From assembly GCF_001578775.1 (NCBI RefSeq), contig NZ_KQ969062.1, forward strand, positions 49,896 to 113,895: 64,000 nucleotides of DNA. Reading direction: 5' to 3'. The position numbers and the translations under genes are program-made. The notes beneath the pieces were generated by a model, which saw only the letters and a program-made list of their open reading frames with translations, did no database searches and was not told the origin of the DNA. Source of the stretch: Streptococcus cristatus. Its GTDB lineage: Bacteria > Bacillota > Bacilli > Lactobacillales > Streptococcaceae. This document shows positions 16,587 to 26,566 of the stretch, in pieces (position 1 is the stretch's first letter; each line of letters starts with the position of its first letter).

Positions 16587-17850
16587 ACGACTCTGGCTGA
16601 TTCTGGGGCCGGTCTTCTGCGCCTTGGTCATGGTCGCCCTGCTCTTTTTCTTCTATCCGCTTGAGAAAAAGCACGATGTGGAAGCAGAGAAGCGGGCAGC
16701 TGTGACTCTTACAGCAGAAACGTTCAAAAGCCGTAGCAAAAAAATGACGGCCCTGACAGATCAAGATACCCGTTTTGTGCCCTACTTTGGCTCCAGCGAA
16801 TGGCTGCGCTTTGACAGTATGCACCCAGCTGTTTTGGCTGAAAAGTATGACCGCAATTACCGACCTTATTTTCTAGGGCAGCGGGGGGCGGCTTCGCTCA
16901 ACCAATATTTTGGAATGCAGCAGATGGCTTCTGAGCTGGAGAATAAGACAGCGGTATATGTCGTTTCTCCGCAATGGTTTACCAAAAAAGGCTATGATGC
17001 AGCAGCTTTTCAGCAGTATTTCAATAGCGACCAGCTAGCTGGCTTTCTCAGCTGGCAGGACGGTGGCGTAGGCGCTCAGTATGCGGCCCAGCGACTTTTG
17101 CAGCTCTATCCCAACATTGCTATGGGAGATATTGTCAGGAAAGTGGCCGATGGAAGCCAACTGACTTCTTTTGAGCAGCAGTATATCCATACTATGAGTC
17201 GGATTTATCAGCGGGAGGATGCTTTTTTCAGTACATTTGCTGCTGGTAATAATGGCAACTATGACACGAAGGTTTTGCCTCAGCTTTCCCGTCTTCCAGA
17301 TGACTTTTCTTATGAAGAGTTGGAGCAGCTGGCTACGGCAGATGCTGTCAAGCAGACCAATAACAATGATTTAGGTATCGATAACGACTTTTATAAGAAG
17401 CGTTTGGCTAGAAAAATCAAGAAGTTCAAAGGCTTCCAATCCAAGCAGTCTTACGAAAAGTCTCCTGAGTACAATGATTTGCAGCTAGTTTTGGAACAAT
17501 TTGCCAAATCCCATACGAATGTTATCTTTGTCATTCCACCAGTCAATGCCAAATGGATGGCCTATACTGGACTGAGCGAAGAGATGTATCAGCGGACAGT
17601 TGAGAAGATTAAGTTCCAGCTGGAGAGTCAAGGTTTTACAAATATTGCTGACTTTTCTAAGGACGGCGACAAGCCTTACTTCATGCAGGACACGATCCAC
17701 ATGGGCTGGAATGGCTGGCTGGCTTTCGACAAGGCTGTCGATCCTTTTGTGTCTAATCCTCAACCTGCTCCGAATTATCAGATCAATGAAAAATTCTTCA
17801 GTAAGGAGTGGGCTAATTACACGGGTAACTACGAGGAATTTGTCAAATAA
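16579..17850 (+). CDS. dltD: DltD, D-alanyl lipoteichoic acid transfer protein
   Basis: 423 residues. One N-terminal membrane segment ([24 protein letters not shown]) tethers an extracellular SGNH-like domain. Catalytic features are the serine in [11 protein letters not shown] (about residues 73-83) and the C-terminal Asp/His region [14 protein letters not shown] (about 373-386). DltD handles the last transfer of D-alanine to teichoic acid. It overlaps dltC and is followed by a GNAT gene after 24 bases. Confidence 0.95.
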   Translation: MLKRLWLILGPVFCALVMVALLFFFYPLEKKHDVEAEKRAAVTLTAETFKSRSKKMTALTDQDTRFVPYFGSSEWLRFDSMHPAVLAEKYDRNYRPYFLGQRGAASLNQYFGMQQMASELENKTAVYVVSPQWFTKKGYDAAAFQQYFNSDQLAGFLSWQDGGVGAQYAAQRLLQLYPNIAMGDIVRKVADGSQLTSFEQQYIHTMSRIYQREDAFFSTFAAGNNGNYDTKVLPQLSRLPDDFSYEELEQLATADAVKQTNNNDLGIDNDFYKKRLARKIKKFKGFQSKQSYEKSPEYNDLQLVLEQFAKSHTNVIFVIPPVNAKWMAYTGLSEEMYQRTVEKIKFQLESQGFTNIADFSKDGDKPYFMQDTIHMGWNGWLAFDKAVDPFVSNPQPAPNYQINEKFFSKEWANYTGNYEEFVK

Positions 17851-17874
17851 GGTAATAGGCTGGAAGGAGGCGAC

Positions 17875-18354
17875 ATGATTCGCTTGGCGGAAATGCAGGA
17901 TATCCCAGCGATTTTAGCAATTTTTGATCAGGCTAGGGAGTTTATGCGGACTATGGGAAATCCCAGTCAGTGGCCAGCTTCCTATCCGAATCGTCAGCTG
18001 GTAGAGGAAGATATTCGGGCAGGTCACTGCTATGTCTTTGAAAAGGCTGGGCAAGTTGTTGGAACCTTTGCGTTCATCATCGGACCAGATCCAACCTACC
18101 AAGAGATTGCAGGTGCTTGGCATTTTTCAGAGCCTTACGGTACAATCCATCGTATCGCTTCAAATGGACAAGTCAAGGGTCTGGCTTACCTGTGTTTTGA
18201 CTTTTGCTTGCAGCAGATTCCTTATCTTCGCATTGATACGCATGAAGATAACCAGCCGATGCAGGCAGCCATTCGCCGCTACGGTTTTAGCCAGTGTGGT
18301 ACGATTTATTTGCCAGATGGCAGCTCTCGCCTTGCCTACGATTATCATCAATAA
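17875..18354 (+). CDS. GNAT family N-acetyltransferase
   Basis: 159 residues of the Gcn5-related fold: MIRLAEMQDIPAILAIFDQA at the start, VVGTFAFI in the central sheet, GTIHRIASNGQVKGLAYLCFDF as the acetyl-CoA loop in degenerate form, and RIDTHEDNQPMQAAIRRYGFSQCG, the diagnostic C-terminal motif. GAAGGAGG lies 6 bases before ATG. It may be read through from dltD, 24 bases upstream, but nothing ties it to D-alanylation. Substrate unknown. It is the last gene before the AT-rich secretion island. Confidence 0.85.
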   Translation: MIRLAEMQDIPAILAIFDQAREFMRTMGNPSQWPASYPNRQLVEEDIRAGHCYVFEKAGQVVGTFAFIIGPDPTYQEIAGAWHFSEPYGTIHRIASNGQVKGLAYLCFDFCLQQIPYLRIDTHEDNQPMQAAIRRYGFSQCGTIYLPDGSSRLAYDYHQ

Positions 18355-19059
18355 AAAAATCTGCTTATTGGGATTATCGAGGATTCTTAATGAATTAATT
18401 AGTTCCATATGATTCTTTTTAATGATGTTCTAGTCACATTAGACTATAATTCGTATAGGATCTTTTGTTTATACTAAAATACTCCACAATACCTCTATGT
18501 TATAGAGATGATAGGTTCTATAGCTATAGCGCTTGATAGAAATGCAAAAGTAGATGTGGATAAAATTGTGATTCATTTAATGAGAGTAGTGACAATAGAC
18601 GACAGTTTAAATGGATTGTATAGTCTTTATAAGAATAAGTAATTTCTCATATGGAATTATCTCCTGATAATTGTTGCAATAAGTATTTATAATTCAAATA
18701 TGCTGAATAGTTGGACAAATATGCTATTTACGTTAGCTTAGAAGGCGCCTAATATGTAAAGATTTTATAGGATACCATAAGGATGTTGATTTATGAGAAA
18801 AGGTAGGATGTGGCGTACTATTGCCTTAATGCCTTATATAAAATGAAAAGAAAGTTTCTACTGGAAGTATAAAGTAGTAAATAGATTCTACTGTCTAAGG
18901 ATAGCTACGAAAAGAGACTTAAGAAATAATAGATATAGTTTAATTATTTAATAAGTAACATGGGAATCTGTTTTTAGCAGTACTTTGTACTTCAAAATTG
19001 ACAAACTCTTATAAATATGATAAATTAAAGAAGTAATAAAAACACAAAAGGAGACACCT
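18355..19059. other. Decayed AT-rich spacer at the left edge of the type VII island
   Basis: 705 bases without a convincing gene. The longest small frame is 18508-18642 (44 codons, MIGSIAIALDRNAKVDVDKI... ending LYSLYKNK), without a good ribosome site; it may be a remnant. Base composition is clearly more AT-rich than the dlt region. The 3' end carries the esxA promoter. No inverted repeats or direct repeats of an insertion element were found by eye. Confidence 0.5.
18998..19026 (+). promoter_or_regulatory. Promoter of the first type VII locus
   Basis: TTGACA at 18998-19003, 17 bases, TAAATT at 19021-19026 with a TGA extension just before the -10. The esxA ATG is 34 bases further. Confidence 0.65.
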
Positions 19060-19350
19060 ATGTCAGTTATTAGTTTAACCCCAGAACAGCTAAAAGAACA
19101 AGCACGTATTTATACTAGTGCTAAAGATCAGATTGAACAAGCAATTCAAACTGTTAATAAAACAAACGGTGAAATTGCATCACAGTGGAAAGGTCAAGCT
19201 TTTAATGCTTACCTCGAACAATATAATCAACTATATACTCATGTTCAAAAATTTGAAGAACTTTTAGTAAGTATTAATCAACAATTGAACAACTATGCTC
19301 AAACTGTTGCTGAACGCGACCAACATGATGCGCAAAGTTTTGGTTTGTAA
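19060..19350 (+). CDS. esxA: WXG100 protein EsxA (first type VII locus)
   Basis: 96 residues forming a helix-turn-helix hairpin with the WxG turn in SQWKGQAF (Trp near residue 43). EsxA is a small secreted structural/substrate protein of T7SSb machines. AAAGGAG sits 8 bases before ATG. It is followed by a terminator-like hairpin before essA, and it is about half identical in pattern to the second esxA at 58862 (NWEGSAF). No C-terminal YxxxD/E motif is present, as usual for EsxA. Confidence 0.95.
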   Translation: MSVISLTPEQLKEQARIYTSAKDQIEQAIQTVNKTNGEIASQWKGQAFNAYLEQYNQLYTHVQKFEELLVSINQQLNNYAQTVAERDQHDAQSFGL

Positions 19351-19360
19351 AAAGAATTGA

Positions 19361-19392
19361 GGGGCGTCAGGGAAACTTGACGCTTATTTTTG
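19361..19392 (+). terminator. Attenuating terminator between esxA and essA
   Basis: GCGTCA (19364-19369) and TGACGC (19378-19383) close an eight-base loop and are followed by TTATTTTTG. Partial termination here would give more EsxA than membrane components. The loop contains AGGGAAA, the only ribosome-site-like sequence before essA. Confidence 0.6.
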
Positions 19393-19394
19393 TT

Positions 19395-19886
19395 ATGAAA
19401 AAAAAAGCAAAATTACAGATTCTATTTATATGTTGTTTGTTACTACCTCAATTAGTGTTTGCAGATGATGGGAAGTTAAAGCTAGACACAGATATTATTA
19501 CAAATGGTACTCAGGAAAATAATAATGCCAATCTAATCGAATCAAAGTATGCACCTAACCTGTTCTTGAATCGAACAAAAAAAGCGGTGGATGAAAGAAA
19601 TCGGACAACTAAAGAGTTACTGCAAGAAGCAGAAATAAATATTTTTAAGCAAGAGAAAAGTTTTTCTATTTATGGATTAGATACACTTCAATTAAAAAAA
19701 TCACTATTTACAGACTATAAATTAGCTGAAGGTTTTTCTGTAACTAAACATAATAATAAAAAAATTGGAAAAGGAATATTTAATATATTGATTGCTATTT
19801 TTTTAATTTTTATGACTACTGCAGGAATATTTTTAGGAAGGAAATGGCATGGACTTAGGAAAAGTAGAGATAACAATAGAATATAA
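19395..19886 (+). CDS. essA: Type VII secretion protein EssA
   Basis: 163 residues from ATG 19395. A signal-like N-terminal segment (LQILFICCLLLPQLVFADDG), a polar middle and a C-terminal membrane segment (FNILIAIFLIFMTTAGIFLG) give the EssA layout, a small component of the T7SSb membrane complex. The start is uncertain: no ribosome site precedes ATG 19395, whereas TTG 19377 in the same frame has AGGGA five bases upstream but adds six odd residues. The 3' end overlaps esaB by 38 bases. The paralogue in the second locus is at 62203. Confidence 0.85.
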   Translation: MKKKAKLQILFICCLLLPQLVFADDGKLKLDTDIITNGTQENNNANLIESKYAPNLFLNRTKKAVDERNRTTKELLQEAEINIFKQEKSFSIYGLDTLQLKKSLFTDYKLAEGFSVTKHNNKKIGKGIFNILIAIFLIFMTTAGIFLGRKWHGLRKSRDNNRI

Positions 19887-20100
19887 ACAGAGAGAATTAG
19901 ATATTAGAGTTTCAAAGTCTCTAACTTGGATAAATTTTAAGAAGATATTGAATAATAGAGTGATTAGAACAAAACTGGGGCTGCCAGTTGATGATCAATT
20001 TTGGTTTAAAGTAAAAAATAAACATATTCACATAGAAGGAAATGATATTTTAGCCAATTATCCTATTAGTAATGGAGATATACTAGAAATTATCGGTTAG
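19849..20100 (+). CDS. esaB: Ubiquitin-like type VII protein EsaB
   Basis: 83 residues of the YukD/EsaB ubiquitin-like fold: VEITIEYKQRELDIRVSKSLTWINF at the start and ILANYPISNGDILEIIG at the end match the pattern of the second locus copy (ILSDYPMTTGDLVEIEE-like). EsaB is a small cytoplasmic regulator or component of T7SSb. AGGAAGGAA lies 6 bases before ATG, inside essA. Confidence 0.92.
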   Translation: MDLGKVEITIEYKQRELDIRVSKSLTWINFKKILNNRVIRTKLGLPVDDQFWFKVKNKHIHIEGNDILANYPISNGDILEIIG

Positions 20101-20128
20101 AAAGAAGAATTAGGAAGGGTAGTAATAT

Positions 20129-21304
20129 ATGTTTGACGGGGATAAGCTAATTTTTTTGAAGGCGGAGAATAAAGTTACTGTTCAAGTTTCCTCTTCAGGA
20201 TATGACAGAGAACGGCTAGATGCTATCAAAGAATACTGTCGTGTTGCGATAAGACAAGAAGATGGTTCGCTGTGTTTAGATTATGAAATACCTGCATATT
20301 TTAAAACAGTTACAGAGGAGTTGTTCTCATTAAAGACAGAATTGGAGCGATTTGCTCTAGCCCAAAAAATGACTTCTATAGAATTAGGAGAAAATAATTT
20401 TAAAATTCCTTATATACATCCAGAAAATATTGTTATTTTAGGTGGGAAAGTGAAGATGCTTCATCGAGGGATTGAGAAGTTATTGTCTCCACGGATATAT
20501 GATGAAGAATTTTGTCTAGCATCCTACAAAGCATTGATGGTATCTATTTTAGTGCCAAAAGTAGATTTTGAGTTGGCTGTTAGTGGGTTAGATGCTGTTA
20601 AAGATAAAATTGCTCAGGATATTATTCCCTTAAGGACTTTGGAAGAAATTAATCAGTATGTTTCTGAAAAATATTATACATTGTCAAAAAAGAGTTCGAT
20701 AGAGAATATTTTGGTCAATACTAAAAAATGGAAAGGTCTATTGATTGCTACGTCGGTTCTAGCTGTTGTTTCTGCGGTTCTTAGTTTCACAACTTATCAA
20801 TCTATGTTCAAGGATGGACCTTTAAAATCTGCAGTCATCATGGCACAATCAAACTTTATGAGAAAAGATTTTTCTGAGACAGTCGAATCGCTAAAGGCTT
20901 ATAGTGTAGATTCATTACCTAAAGAGGCGAAATACATTCTAGCAGCTAGTTATGTTCGTTTAGATAGTTTGAGTGATAAGCAAAAAGAAACAGTATTAAA
21001 TACGATTACGGAATCTAGTGATGATACTATTTTGAATTATTGGATTTATTTGGGTCGTGGAAAATTTGAAAAGGCACTGGATGTAGCCCAGAATATTGGA
21101 GATACCCAACTTATTCTGCATGCTTATACAAATCTTTATGAATCAGTCAGGTCAAATGTAAATATGAATGGTTCAGAGAAACAGAAAAAATTGAGTGAAT
21201 ATGAGAAAAAAATAAAGGAATTATCCTCAGAAATTGGTGAAAAAAGTACGGATGACAGTAGTCACTCTAAAGATACTTCTTCATCAAAAGGAAATGGTGA
21301 GTAG
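20129..21304 (+). CDS. essB: Type VII secretion protein EssB
   Basis: 391 residues. The N-terminal 200 residues form the cytoplasmic pseudokinase-like YukC domain, one membrane segment follows (about residues 206-226, KGLLIATSVLAVVSAVLSF), then an extracytoplasmic helical domain with YWIYLGRGKFEKALDVAQNIG, which is strongly conserved with EssB of the second locus. The tail is Lys/Ser-rich and disordered. EssB docks EssC in the T7SSb membrane complex. The stop is immediately followed by the essC start. Confidence 0.93.
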   Translation: MFDGDKLIFLKAENKVTVQVSSSGYDRERLDAIKEYCRVAIRQEDGSLCLDYEIPAYFKTVTEELFSLKTELERFALAQKMTSIELGENNFKIPYIHPENIVILGGKVKMLHRGIEKLLSPRIYDEEFCLASYKALMVSILVPKVDFELAVSGLDAVKDKIAQDIIPLRTLEEINQYVSEKYYTLSKKSSIENILVNTKKWKGLLIATSVLAVVSAVLSFTTYQSMFKDGPLKSAVIMAQSNFMRKDFSETVESLKAYSVDSLPKEAKYILAASYVRLDSLSDKQKETVLNTITESSDDTILNYWIYLGRGKFEKALDVAQNIGDTQLILHAYTNLYESVRSNVNMNGSEKQKKLSEYEKKIKELSSEIGEKSTDDSSHSKDTSSSKGNGE

Positions 21305-21307
21305 TTG

Positions 21308-24300
21308 ATGGAAGAAAATAAGAACGTATACTATCACCAGCTAGGTGATCAACTTTTCGAAGAGTATCATCCCCTCTACACGTTACTAATAGAAACGAGA
21401 GAACTCTTAACTGCTAATATAATAGATTCACAGTCTATTTTATTGAATGGTAGTGCATATAAATTGGAGAACCAGACTGTTTATCGAAATGGAGATATCT
21501 TAAAGTTAGGAGAGACAGTTTTTGGTGAGGAAAAAGTCACTTTATTAGAGTCTGAAAAAGAAATCTTTACGACCTATATTTTTGCTCCGACAGAGCTTTT
21601 CATTTGCAGTAGTCAGGAAGAAGCTGATCTGAAGATTAGTTCTTCAACAGTTTTGATTTTCTCCGATAAACAAGTACAGATTGAAATTGGTGATAGGCCA
21701 GTTTATCTTAATTATAAACTAATTGAAGAAAGTGGGTTATTTCCATTTGAAATAGGAGATATGATTGCTACTGCTCAGCATTTCATTGAAAAGCGAAAGT
21801 TACAATGGAAAATTTCTTCTCTCTACTCAATTCCTATTTTTAATCTAGAGAAAATATTAGTTGAAGAGTGTGCAAGCGAATATCCTCAAGATTTTCCAGA
21901 GTATCGCAGAAGCCCTCGGATTAATCCCTCCATTTATAGTTCAAAAATTCATATTAATCAACCTCCTTTGCCGATAAAACCAGCCAAAAATTCATTAGTA
22001 AGAGCGATTGTCCCTGCACTTGGGATGTTCGCAATTACAGCTTTTAGTAGTTTTGTTTTCAAAGGGAACCCGTTGATGATGATTGGTATGGGTGGGTTTA
22101 GCCTGCTAACTGCTGGTACAACCATGAGCCAGTATTTTGAAGAAAGAAAAGATAATAAAGAGCAGGAGCGTATTCGGGTAGAAGATTATGAAAAATACTT
22201 GCTTAAGCAAGTTTCAGAATTAAATCGATATTATCAAGAAGAGGCAGCGATTCTAAGGTATAATCAACCAGAAATTCAAGTTTTAGCAGATATGATTGCT
22301 CGGTATGATTCTCGTATTTACGAACGCTTAGATTACAATGAGGATTTTTTGCAACTTTCTCTTGGGCTTGGTAATAAAGTAAGTCAGCTCCAATTGCAAA
22401 CGAATTTTGATATTCAAAGTAAAGATGAGTCATCTAAATTTGCACAAAAGGTTCTTCAAAAATATCAGATACAAAGACAGGTTCCTATTACTGTCAATAT
22501 TGCACAAGCGACGGTCGGATTGATTGGTAATCAAGAAGTTACCAAGACAGCTATTTATAATTTGCTCTTGCAGTTGGCAATTTTTCATAGTTATTTAGAT
22601 GTGAACTTTATTAATTTGGTTCATGAGCATGATTATGAGAAAGATTGGTCAGAATGGCGTTTCTTACCTCATTTCAAAATGCAGGAACGAAATATTCGAG
22701 GTTTTGTGCATGATGCTCGAAGTCGTGATGCAGTTTTAAATTCTTTTTATCGTATTATCCAAAAGCGCTCTCAGCTAAAAAAAGAGATGGGTGAGAAAGA
22801 TGCACGATTTAAGCCTCACTATGTTTTAACCATTTTAGATGACTCACATCTTTTAGGGCATAGTTTAAACGAATATCTTGCAAAAGATTTGACAGAACTT
22901 GGTGTTACTGTTATTTGGGTAAAAGAAGCTCAGCGTTTATTGCCTGAAACAGTCACAACATTGATTGAATATAAAAATCAGAATGCTGGGCAGATTATCA
23001 ATGACGGTCGAAATTACAGCGCTCAGACATTTTGTCCATATTCAGCTTTGCCGACTTACGAACAATGCGTTCGGACATTGGCAAACTTAGAACACCTTGA
23101 AGTTGAAAAAAATACGATTCCTAAGTCTGTTTCTTTCTTAGAGCTGTATAATGTTAAAACAGTAGAAGAAATAGATTTAGGTTCGAATTGGCGAAGGGCT
23201 GATACTTCAAAGACATTGGCAGTTCCTTTAGGACTTCGTGGGAAAGATGATGTTGTTGAGTTGAACCTTCATGAGCGAGCTCATGGGCCGCACGGACTCG
23301 TGGCCGGAACCACGGGTTCAGGGAAATCAGAAATTCTTCAATCCTATATTCTATCTTTAGCAGTAAATTTCAGTCCAGAGGATGTTGGCATCCTTACCAT
23401 TGACTTTAAAGGTGGAGGAATGGCCAATCTTTTCAACAATCTTCCTCATATGCTTGGGGCAATTACGAATTTAGATGGGGCTTCAAGTGCACGTGCCTTA
23501 GCCTCTATTAAGGCGGAACTGCAAAAGCGTCAAAGATTGTTTAGTCAATTTGGAGTGAACCATATCAATGGTTATACTAAATTGTATAAAGAAGGACAGT
23601 TAGCTGCTGATAAGGATTCTTTTCCAAGCAAGCCTTTACCACATTTATTTCTTATCAGTGATGAATTTGCAGAGTTGAAACAGCATGAGCCAGAATTTAT
23701 GACAGAACTTGTATCAACTGCTCGTATTGGACGCTCTCTTGGGGTTCACCTTATCCTCGCGACTCAAAAACCGTCAGGTGTTGTTAATGACCAAATATGG
23801 TCTAACTCGCGTTTTAAATTAGCCTTAAAAGTTTCAGATGCATCAGATTCGTCTGAAATTATAAAAACACCAGATGCAGCAAGTATCAAAGAACCAGGAC
23901 GTGCTTATCTACAAGTTGGAAATAATGAAATATACGAATTATTCCAATCCGCTTGGAGTGGTGCAGCCTATGCTCCGCAGGGAGATGATAAAAAAGAGAC
24001 GGTTGATGAACGGATTTGGCTGATTAATGATTTAGGACAATATGAGCTGCTATCTGAGGATCTATCAATTGATGAGGATTATACAACTACAGAGTCTGAA
24101 GAAATCACTGAGCTTGATGCACTTGTGAATTATATTTCTGAATTTACTAGTCATTTTTCTATTACTATGCCAGATAGACCTTGGCTGGAGCCATTGGAGA
24201 CAAGGATTATATCACCAGAAACGGATGTGCATTGGACAGATAAAAAAGTTTTGGCGGTTCCTTTTGCTAAGATGGATATACCTACTGAGCAGAGACAAAC

Positions 24301-25747
24301 TAATTTTAACTTTGATATAGAAAAGATGGGTCATACTGTCTTTTACGGTTCCCCTGGTTTTGGTAAGTCTGTTGCACTCCAAACCTTGGTGATGAATCTT
24401 GCTCGACTAAATACTCCAGAACAAGTCCATGTTAATTTGTTTGATTTTGGTACGAATGGTCTGCTACCGCTTAAGGAGTTACCTCATGTAGTTGATTTGA
24501 CAAGATTTGATGAAGAAGAAAAACTAGTTAAATTCTTAAAGAGAATTGATCATGAATTGAAAGCTCGCAAGGAGAAATTTGCGGCTTACAATGTAGCAAG
24601 TCTTTCTCAATATGAGCAGAAATCTGGTGAAAAGCTTCCGATAATTTTAACCATTTTTGATGGATTTGATTCTATAAAGGATACACCTTTAGAAGAGTCA
24701 ATTGAAAATTTGGTTAATCGAATTCTACGTGAGGGAGCTAGTTTAGGCTGTTATGTGATTTTAACAGTTCTTCGTTCGAATAGTCTTAAAATTAGTATGT
24801 CAAGCAATATAACTTCACGGATGGCCTTCTTCATGGTAGATGAAGGGGCTGCTAAAGAAATAGTAGGTCGCGAGGCCCTCATTCAGCAAGAAATTTTCGG
24901 ACGTGCTCAAATTAAAGAAGATATCCCTTATGCTATTCAGGTCTATTTACCTACGGGTGGTGACAATGATATTGAGCGCCTCTATCAGTTAGAAGAGGAA
25001 ATTAAGACGATATCAAATATGTGGACGGGGGTACGTCCAGAGCCAATTCCAATGTTGCCAAATGAGATTACAATGGAAGATTTTGAGCAGGCAAAGGAAA
25101 CACAGACTATGCTGCATCAAGTACAAGTTCCAATAGGTTATGATAAAGAAACAACAAAGATTGTTGGCTTTAATCCAGAAGAGCACGGCTACTTTGTGAT
25201 TATGGATGATACGCCTCAGCAGACAGAAATGCTTGAAGTCATTATCATGAAGGCCCTTAAACAATTGGAAGGAAAAGCTCAACGCATCGTTTTTGATCTA
25301 GAGGGTCGATTTGCTAATCAGGCTGATTGTGACTCAGTTATCACATCAGAAGAATTTAGTGCAGTCATTACGGATATCGTTGGTGAAATAGAGCGCAGAC
25401 TTCATGGAGGACATAAGATCCCAATGATTGTGTATATGCCAGATATACATATTCTTAACGAGAAAATGTTAATCTCATTTAATACTTTAGAATCTATTCT
25501 AAAAAATGCAGCTAAAGCAGGAGTTTATTTCATTTTCCACGGCCATCAAAAGACTATTGAAAATAAATTTGATGAGTTCAGTAAGCGATTGCGGTCAAAT
25601 ATGCCGGCAGGTATCTTTGGAACTAGATTTATGGATCAAGGGATGATCAAAGGGAAAACGAATTATAATGAGCCACTTCTGGAAGTAGATGAAGTTCATT
25701 TCTTTGTCGGAAGAGAAGTTTATCGGATCAAGTTGCCTAATAGATGA
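21308..25747 (+). CDS. essC: Type VII secretion FtsK/SpoIIIE-type ATPase EssC
   Basis: 1479 residues from ATG 21308 (a TTG directly before it is the alternative). Two N-terminal FHA-like domains (to about 180) precede two membrane segments (about 232-275, VPALGMFAITAFSSFVF and LMMIGMGGFSLLTAGTT). Three FtsK/SpoIIIE ATPase domains follow: the first has a full Walker A GTTGSGKS (near 667) and LFLISDEFAEL; the second has GSPGFGKS (near 1014) and LTIFDGFDSI; the third is degenerate (YFVIMDDTPQQTEML). EssC is the motor and substrate selector of T7SSb. The variable C-terminus is linked in other species to the effector set, here the LXG block downstream. A terminator ends the core operon. Confidence 0.96.
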   Translation: MEENKNVYYHQLGDQLFEEYHPLYTLLIETRELLTANIIDSQSILLNGSAYKLENQTVYRNGDILKLGETVFGEEKVTLLESEKEIFTTYIFAPTELFICSSQEEADLKISSSTVLIFSDKQVQIEIGDRPVYLNYKLIEESGLFPFEIGDMIATAQHFIEKRKLQWKISSLYSIPIFNLEKILVEECASEYPQDFPEYRRSPRINPSIYSSKIHINQPPLPIKPAKNSLVRAIVPALGMFAITAFSSFVFKGNPLMMIGMGGFSLLTAGTTMSQYFEERKDNKEQERIRVEDYEKYLLKQVSELNRYYQEEAAILRYNQPEIQVLADMIARYDSRIYERLDYNEDFLQLSLGLGNKVSQLQLQTNFDIQSKDESSKFAQKVLQKYQIQRQVPITVNIAQATVGLIGNQEVTKTAIYNLLLQLAIFHSYLDVNFINLVHEHDYEKDWSEWRFLPHFKMQERNIRGFVHDARSRDAVLNSFYRIIQKRSQLKKEMGEKDARFKPHYVLTILDDSHLLGHSLNEYLAKDLTELGVTVIWVKEAQRLLPETVTTLIEYKNQNAGQIINDGRNYSAQTFCPYSALPTYEQCVRTLANLEHLEVEKNTIPKSVSFLELYNVKTVEEIDLGSNWRRADTSKTLAVPLGLRGKDDVVELNLHERAHGPHGLVAGTTGSGKSEILQSYILSLAVNFSPEDVGILTIDFKGGGMANLFNNLPHMLGAITNLDGASSARALASIKAELQKRQRLFSQFGVNHINGYTKLYKEGQLAADKDSFPSKPLPHLFLISDEFAELKQHEPEFMTELVSTARIGRSLGVHLILATQKPSGVVNDQIWSNSRFKLALKVSDASDSSEIIKTPDAASIKEPGRAYLQVGNNEIYELFQSAWSGAAYAPQGDDKKETVDERIWLINDLGQYELLSEDLSIDEDYTTTESEEITELDALVNYISEFTSHFSITMPDRPWLEPLETRIISPETDVHWTDKKVLAVPFAKMDIPTEQRQTNFNFDIEKMGHTVFYGSPGFGKSVALQTLVMNLARLNTPEQVHVNLFDFGTNGLLPLKELPHVVDLTRFDEEEKLVKFLKRIDHELKARKEKFAAYNVASLSQYEQKSGEKLPIILTIFDGFDSIKDTPLEESIENLVNRILREGASLGCYVILTVLRSNSLKISMSSNITSRMAFFMVDEGAAKEIVGREALIQQEIFGRAQIKEDIPYAIQVYLPTGGDNDIERLYQLEEEIKTISNMWTGVRPEPIPMLPNEITMEDFEQAKETQTMLHQVQVPIGYDKETTKIVGFNPEEHGYFVIMDDTPQQTEMLEVIIMKALKQLEGKAQRIVFDLEGRFANQADCDSVITSEEFSAVITDIVGEIERRLHGGHKIPMIVYMPDIHILNEKMLISFNTLESILKNAAKAGVYFIFHGHQKTIENKFDEFSKRLRSNMPAGIFGTRFMDQGMIKGKTNYNEPLLEVDEVHFFVGREVYRIKLPNR

Positions 25748-25755
25748 TTATGTAA

Positions 25756-25794
25756 ACATACCCATTAGCTTTTTAAAAGCGGGTATGTTTTTTG
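25756..25794 (+). terminator. Terminator after essC
   Basis: ACATACCC/GGGTATGT stem followed by T6, separating the secretion core from the effector operon. Confidence 0.85.
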
Positions 25795-25830
25795 TATTAC
25801 CTAACCTTACTAGCTATTCTATTTTAAATA

Positions 25831-25839
25831 TGATAAAAT
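25831..25839 (+). promoter_or_regulatory. Extended -10 promoter of the LXG effector operon
   Basis: TGATAAAAT (TGn plus TAAAAT at 25834-25839) in a context, AAATATGATAAA, that repeats the -10 region of the esxA promoter (19014-19024). No good -35 is seen. Shared promoter sequence suggests co-expression of machine and effector. Confidence 0.5.
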
Positions 25840-25879
25840 AAAAGCGATATTTTATATTGATAGCAAAAGGAGAAATGAG

Positions 25880-26272
25880 ATGAGCTCGTATTATAGAGAT
25901 GTAGCTGCAAGATTTCGCAGGAGAGCCGCAGAAGCTCAAGCCGCTAAAACTGAAATTGATGGTAAAATCGCTAAGTTAAAAAATGCTAGTAGTAAATTAT
26001 CAACAGAAATTCAATCTATAGGCAATAAAAGTAGATCACTTGGTCAGATAATTCCGTTGGATTCTACAAGTTTTAAGGGAAGTCGTCAAGAAGATTTTGA
26101 AGCACAATTTTATGCTCTAGGAACTCATATCTCTAATTTCTGTATTAGTCATAGCAATAATAAGACAGCTATTGATGACAAGATTCGCTCTCTTAAGTCA
26201 GAGTCGGAAGGTTTGCAGTCTACGATTAATTCTTATTATCGGCAGGCTCGTATTTATGATTGTATGGAATAG
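25880..26272 (+). CDS. DUF5082/YwqH-like helical LXG partner protein
   Basis: 130 residues, almost wholly helical coiled-coil (AEAQAAKTEIDGKIAKLKNASSKL; KTAIDDKIRSLKSESEGLQ). It matches the YwqH/DUF5082 type of small proteins encoded just before LXG toxins; such partners bind the LXG helices and help target the toxin to the T7SS. The last five residues YDCME fit the YxxxD/E export motif. AAAGGAG lies 9 bases before ATG. First gene of the effector operon. Confidence 0.82.
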   Translation: MSSYYRDVAARFRRRAAEAQAAKTEIDGKIAKLKNASSKLSTEIQSIGNKSRSLGQIIPLDSTSFKGSRQEDFEAQFYALGTHISNFCISHSNNKTAIDDKIRSLKSESEGLQSTINSYYRQARIYDCME

Positions 26273-26281
26273 GAGGTAGAC

Positions 26282-26566
26282 ATGAAACCGATAGGTGTAG
26301 ATAAAGCTAGATGGAATAGTATTACTAAGGGTGTATCGTCCTCAACGACAAATATTGGTCGTATAAAGGATTTGACTTTCAAAAAAACAGATCTCACCCC
26401 TTTTACAACGTTTAATGAGGTGTTAGAGCACTTTAATAAATCAATCGTTAAGTTGAAAGATTTTACCCGAGCTGATGCTTCTAAGATGGAGCAAGCTGCG
26501 AAGAATAAAGTTCAGGATGACGCTCGAGAAGCAGGTGCTATTCAAGCTGGGGGGATGATGAAATGA
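26282..26566 (+). CDS. DUF5344/YwqI-like helical LXG partner protein
   Basis: 94 residues, WXG100-sized and helical (TPFTTFNEVLEHFNKSIVKLKDFTRADASKMEQAAKNKVQDD), resembling YwqI/DUF5344. These come as the second small partner before LXG toxins and together with the DUF5082 type form the targeting complex. TAGGAGG stands 6 bases before ATG, 9 bases after the upstream stop. Its end overlaps the next gene by four bases (ATGA). Confidence 0.78.
   Translation: MKPIGVDKARWNSITKGVSSSTTNIGRIKDLTFKKTDLTPFTTFNEVLEHFNKSIVKLKDFTRADASKMEQAAKNKVQDDAREAGAIQAGGMMK

Noticed and set aside
16112..16824. Long minus-strand frames across dltB-dltD
   Set aside because: They lie opposite well-defined dlt genes, have no ribosome sites and show no family features.
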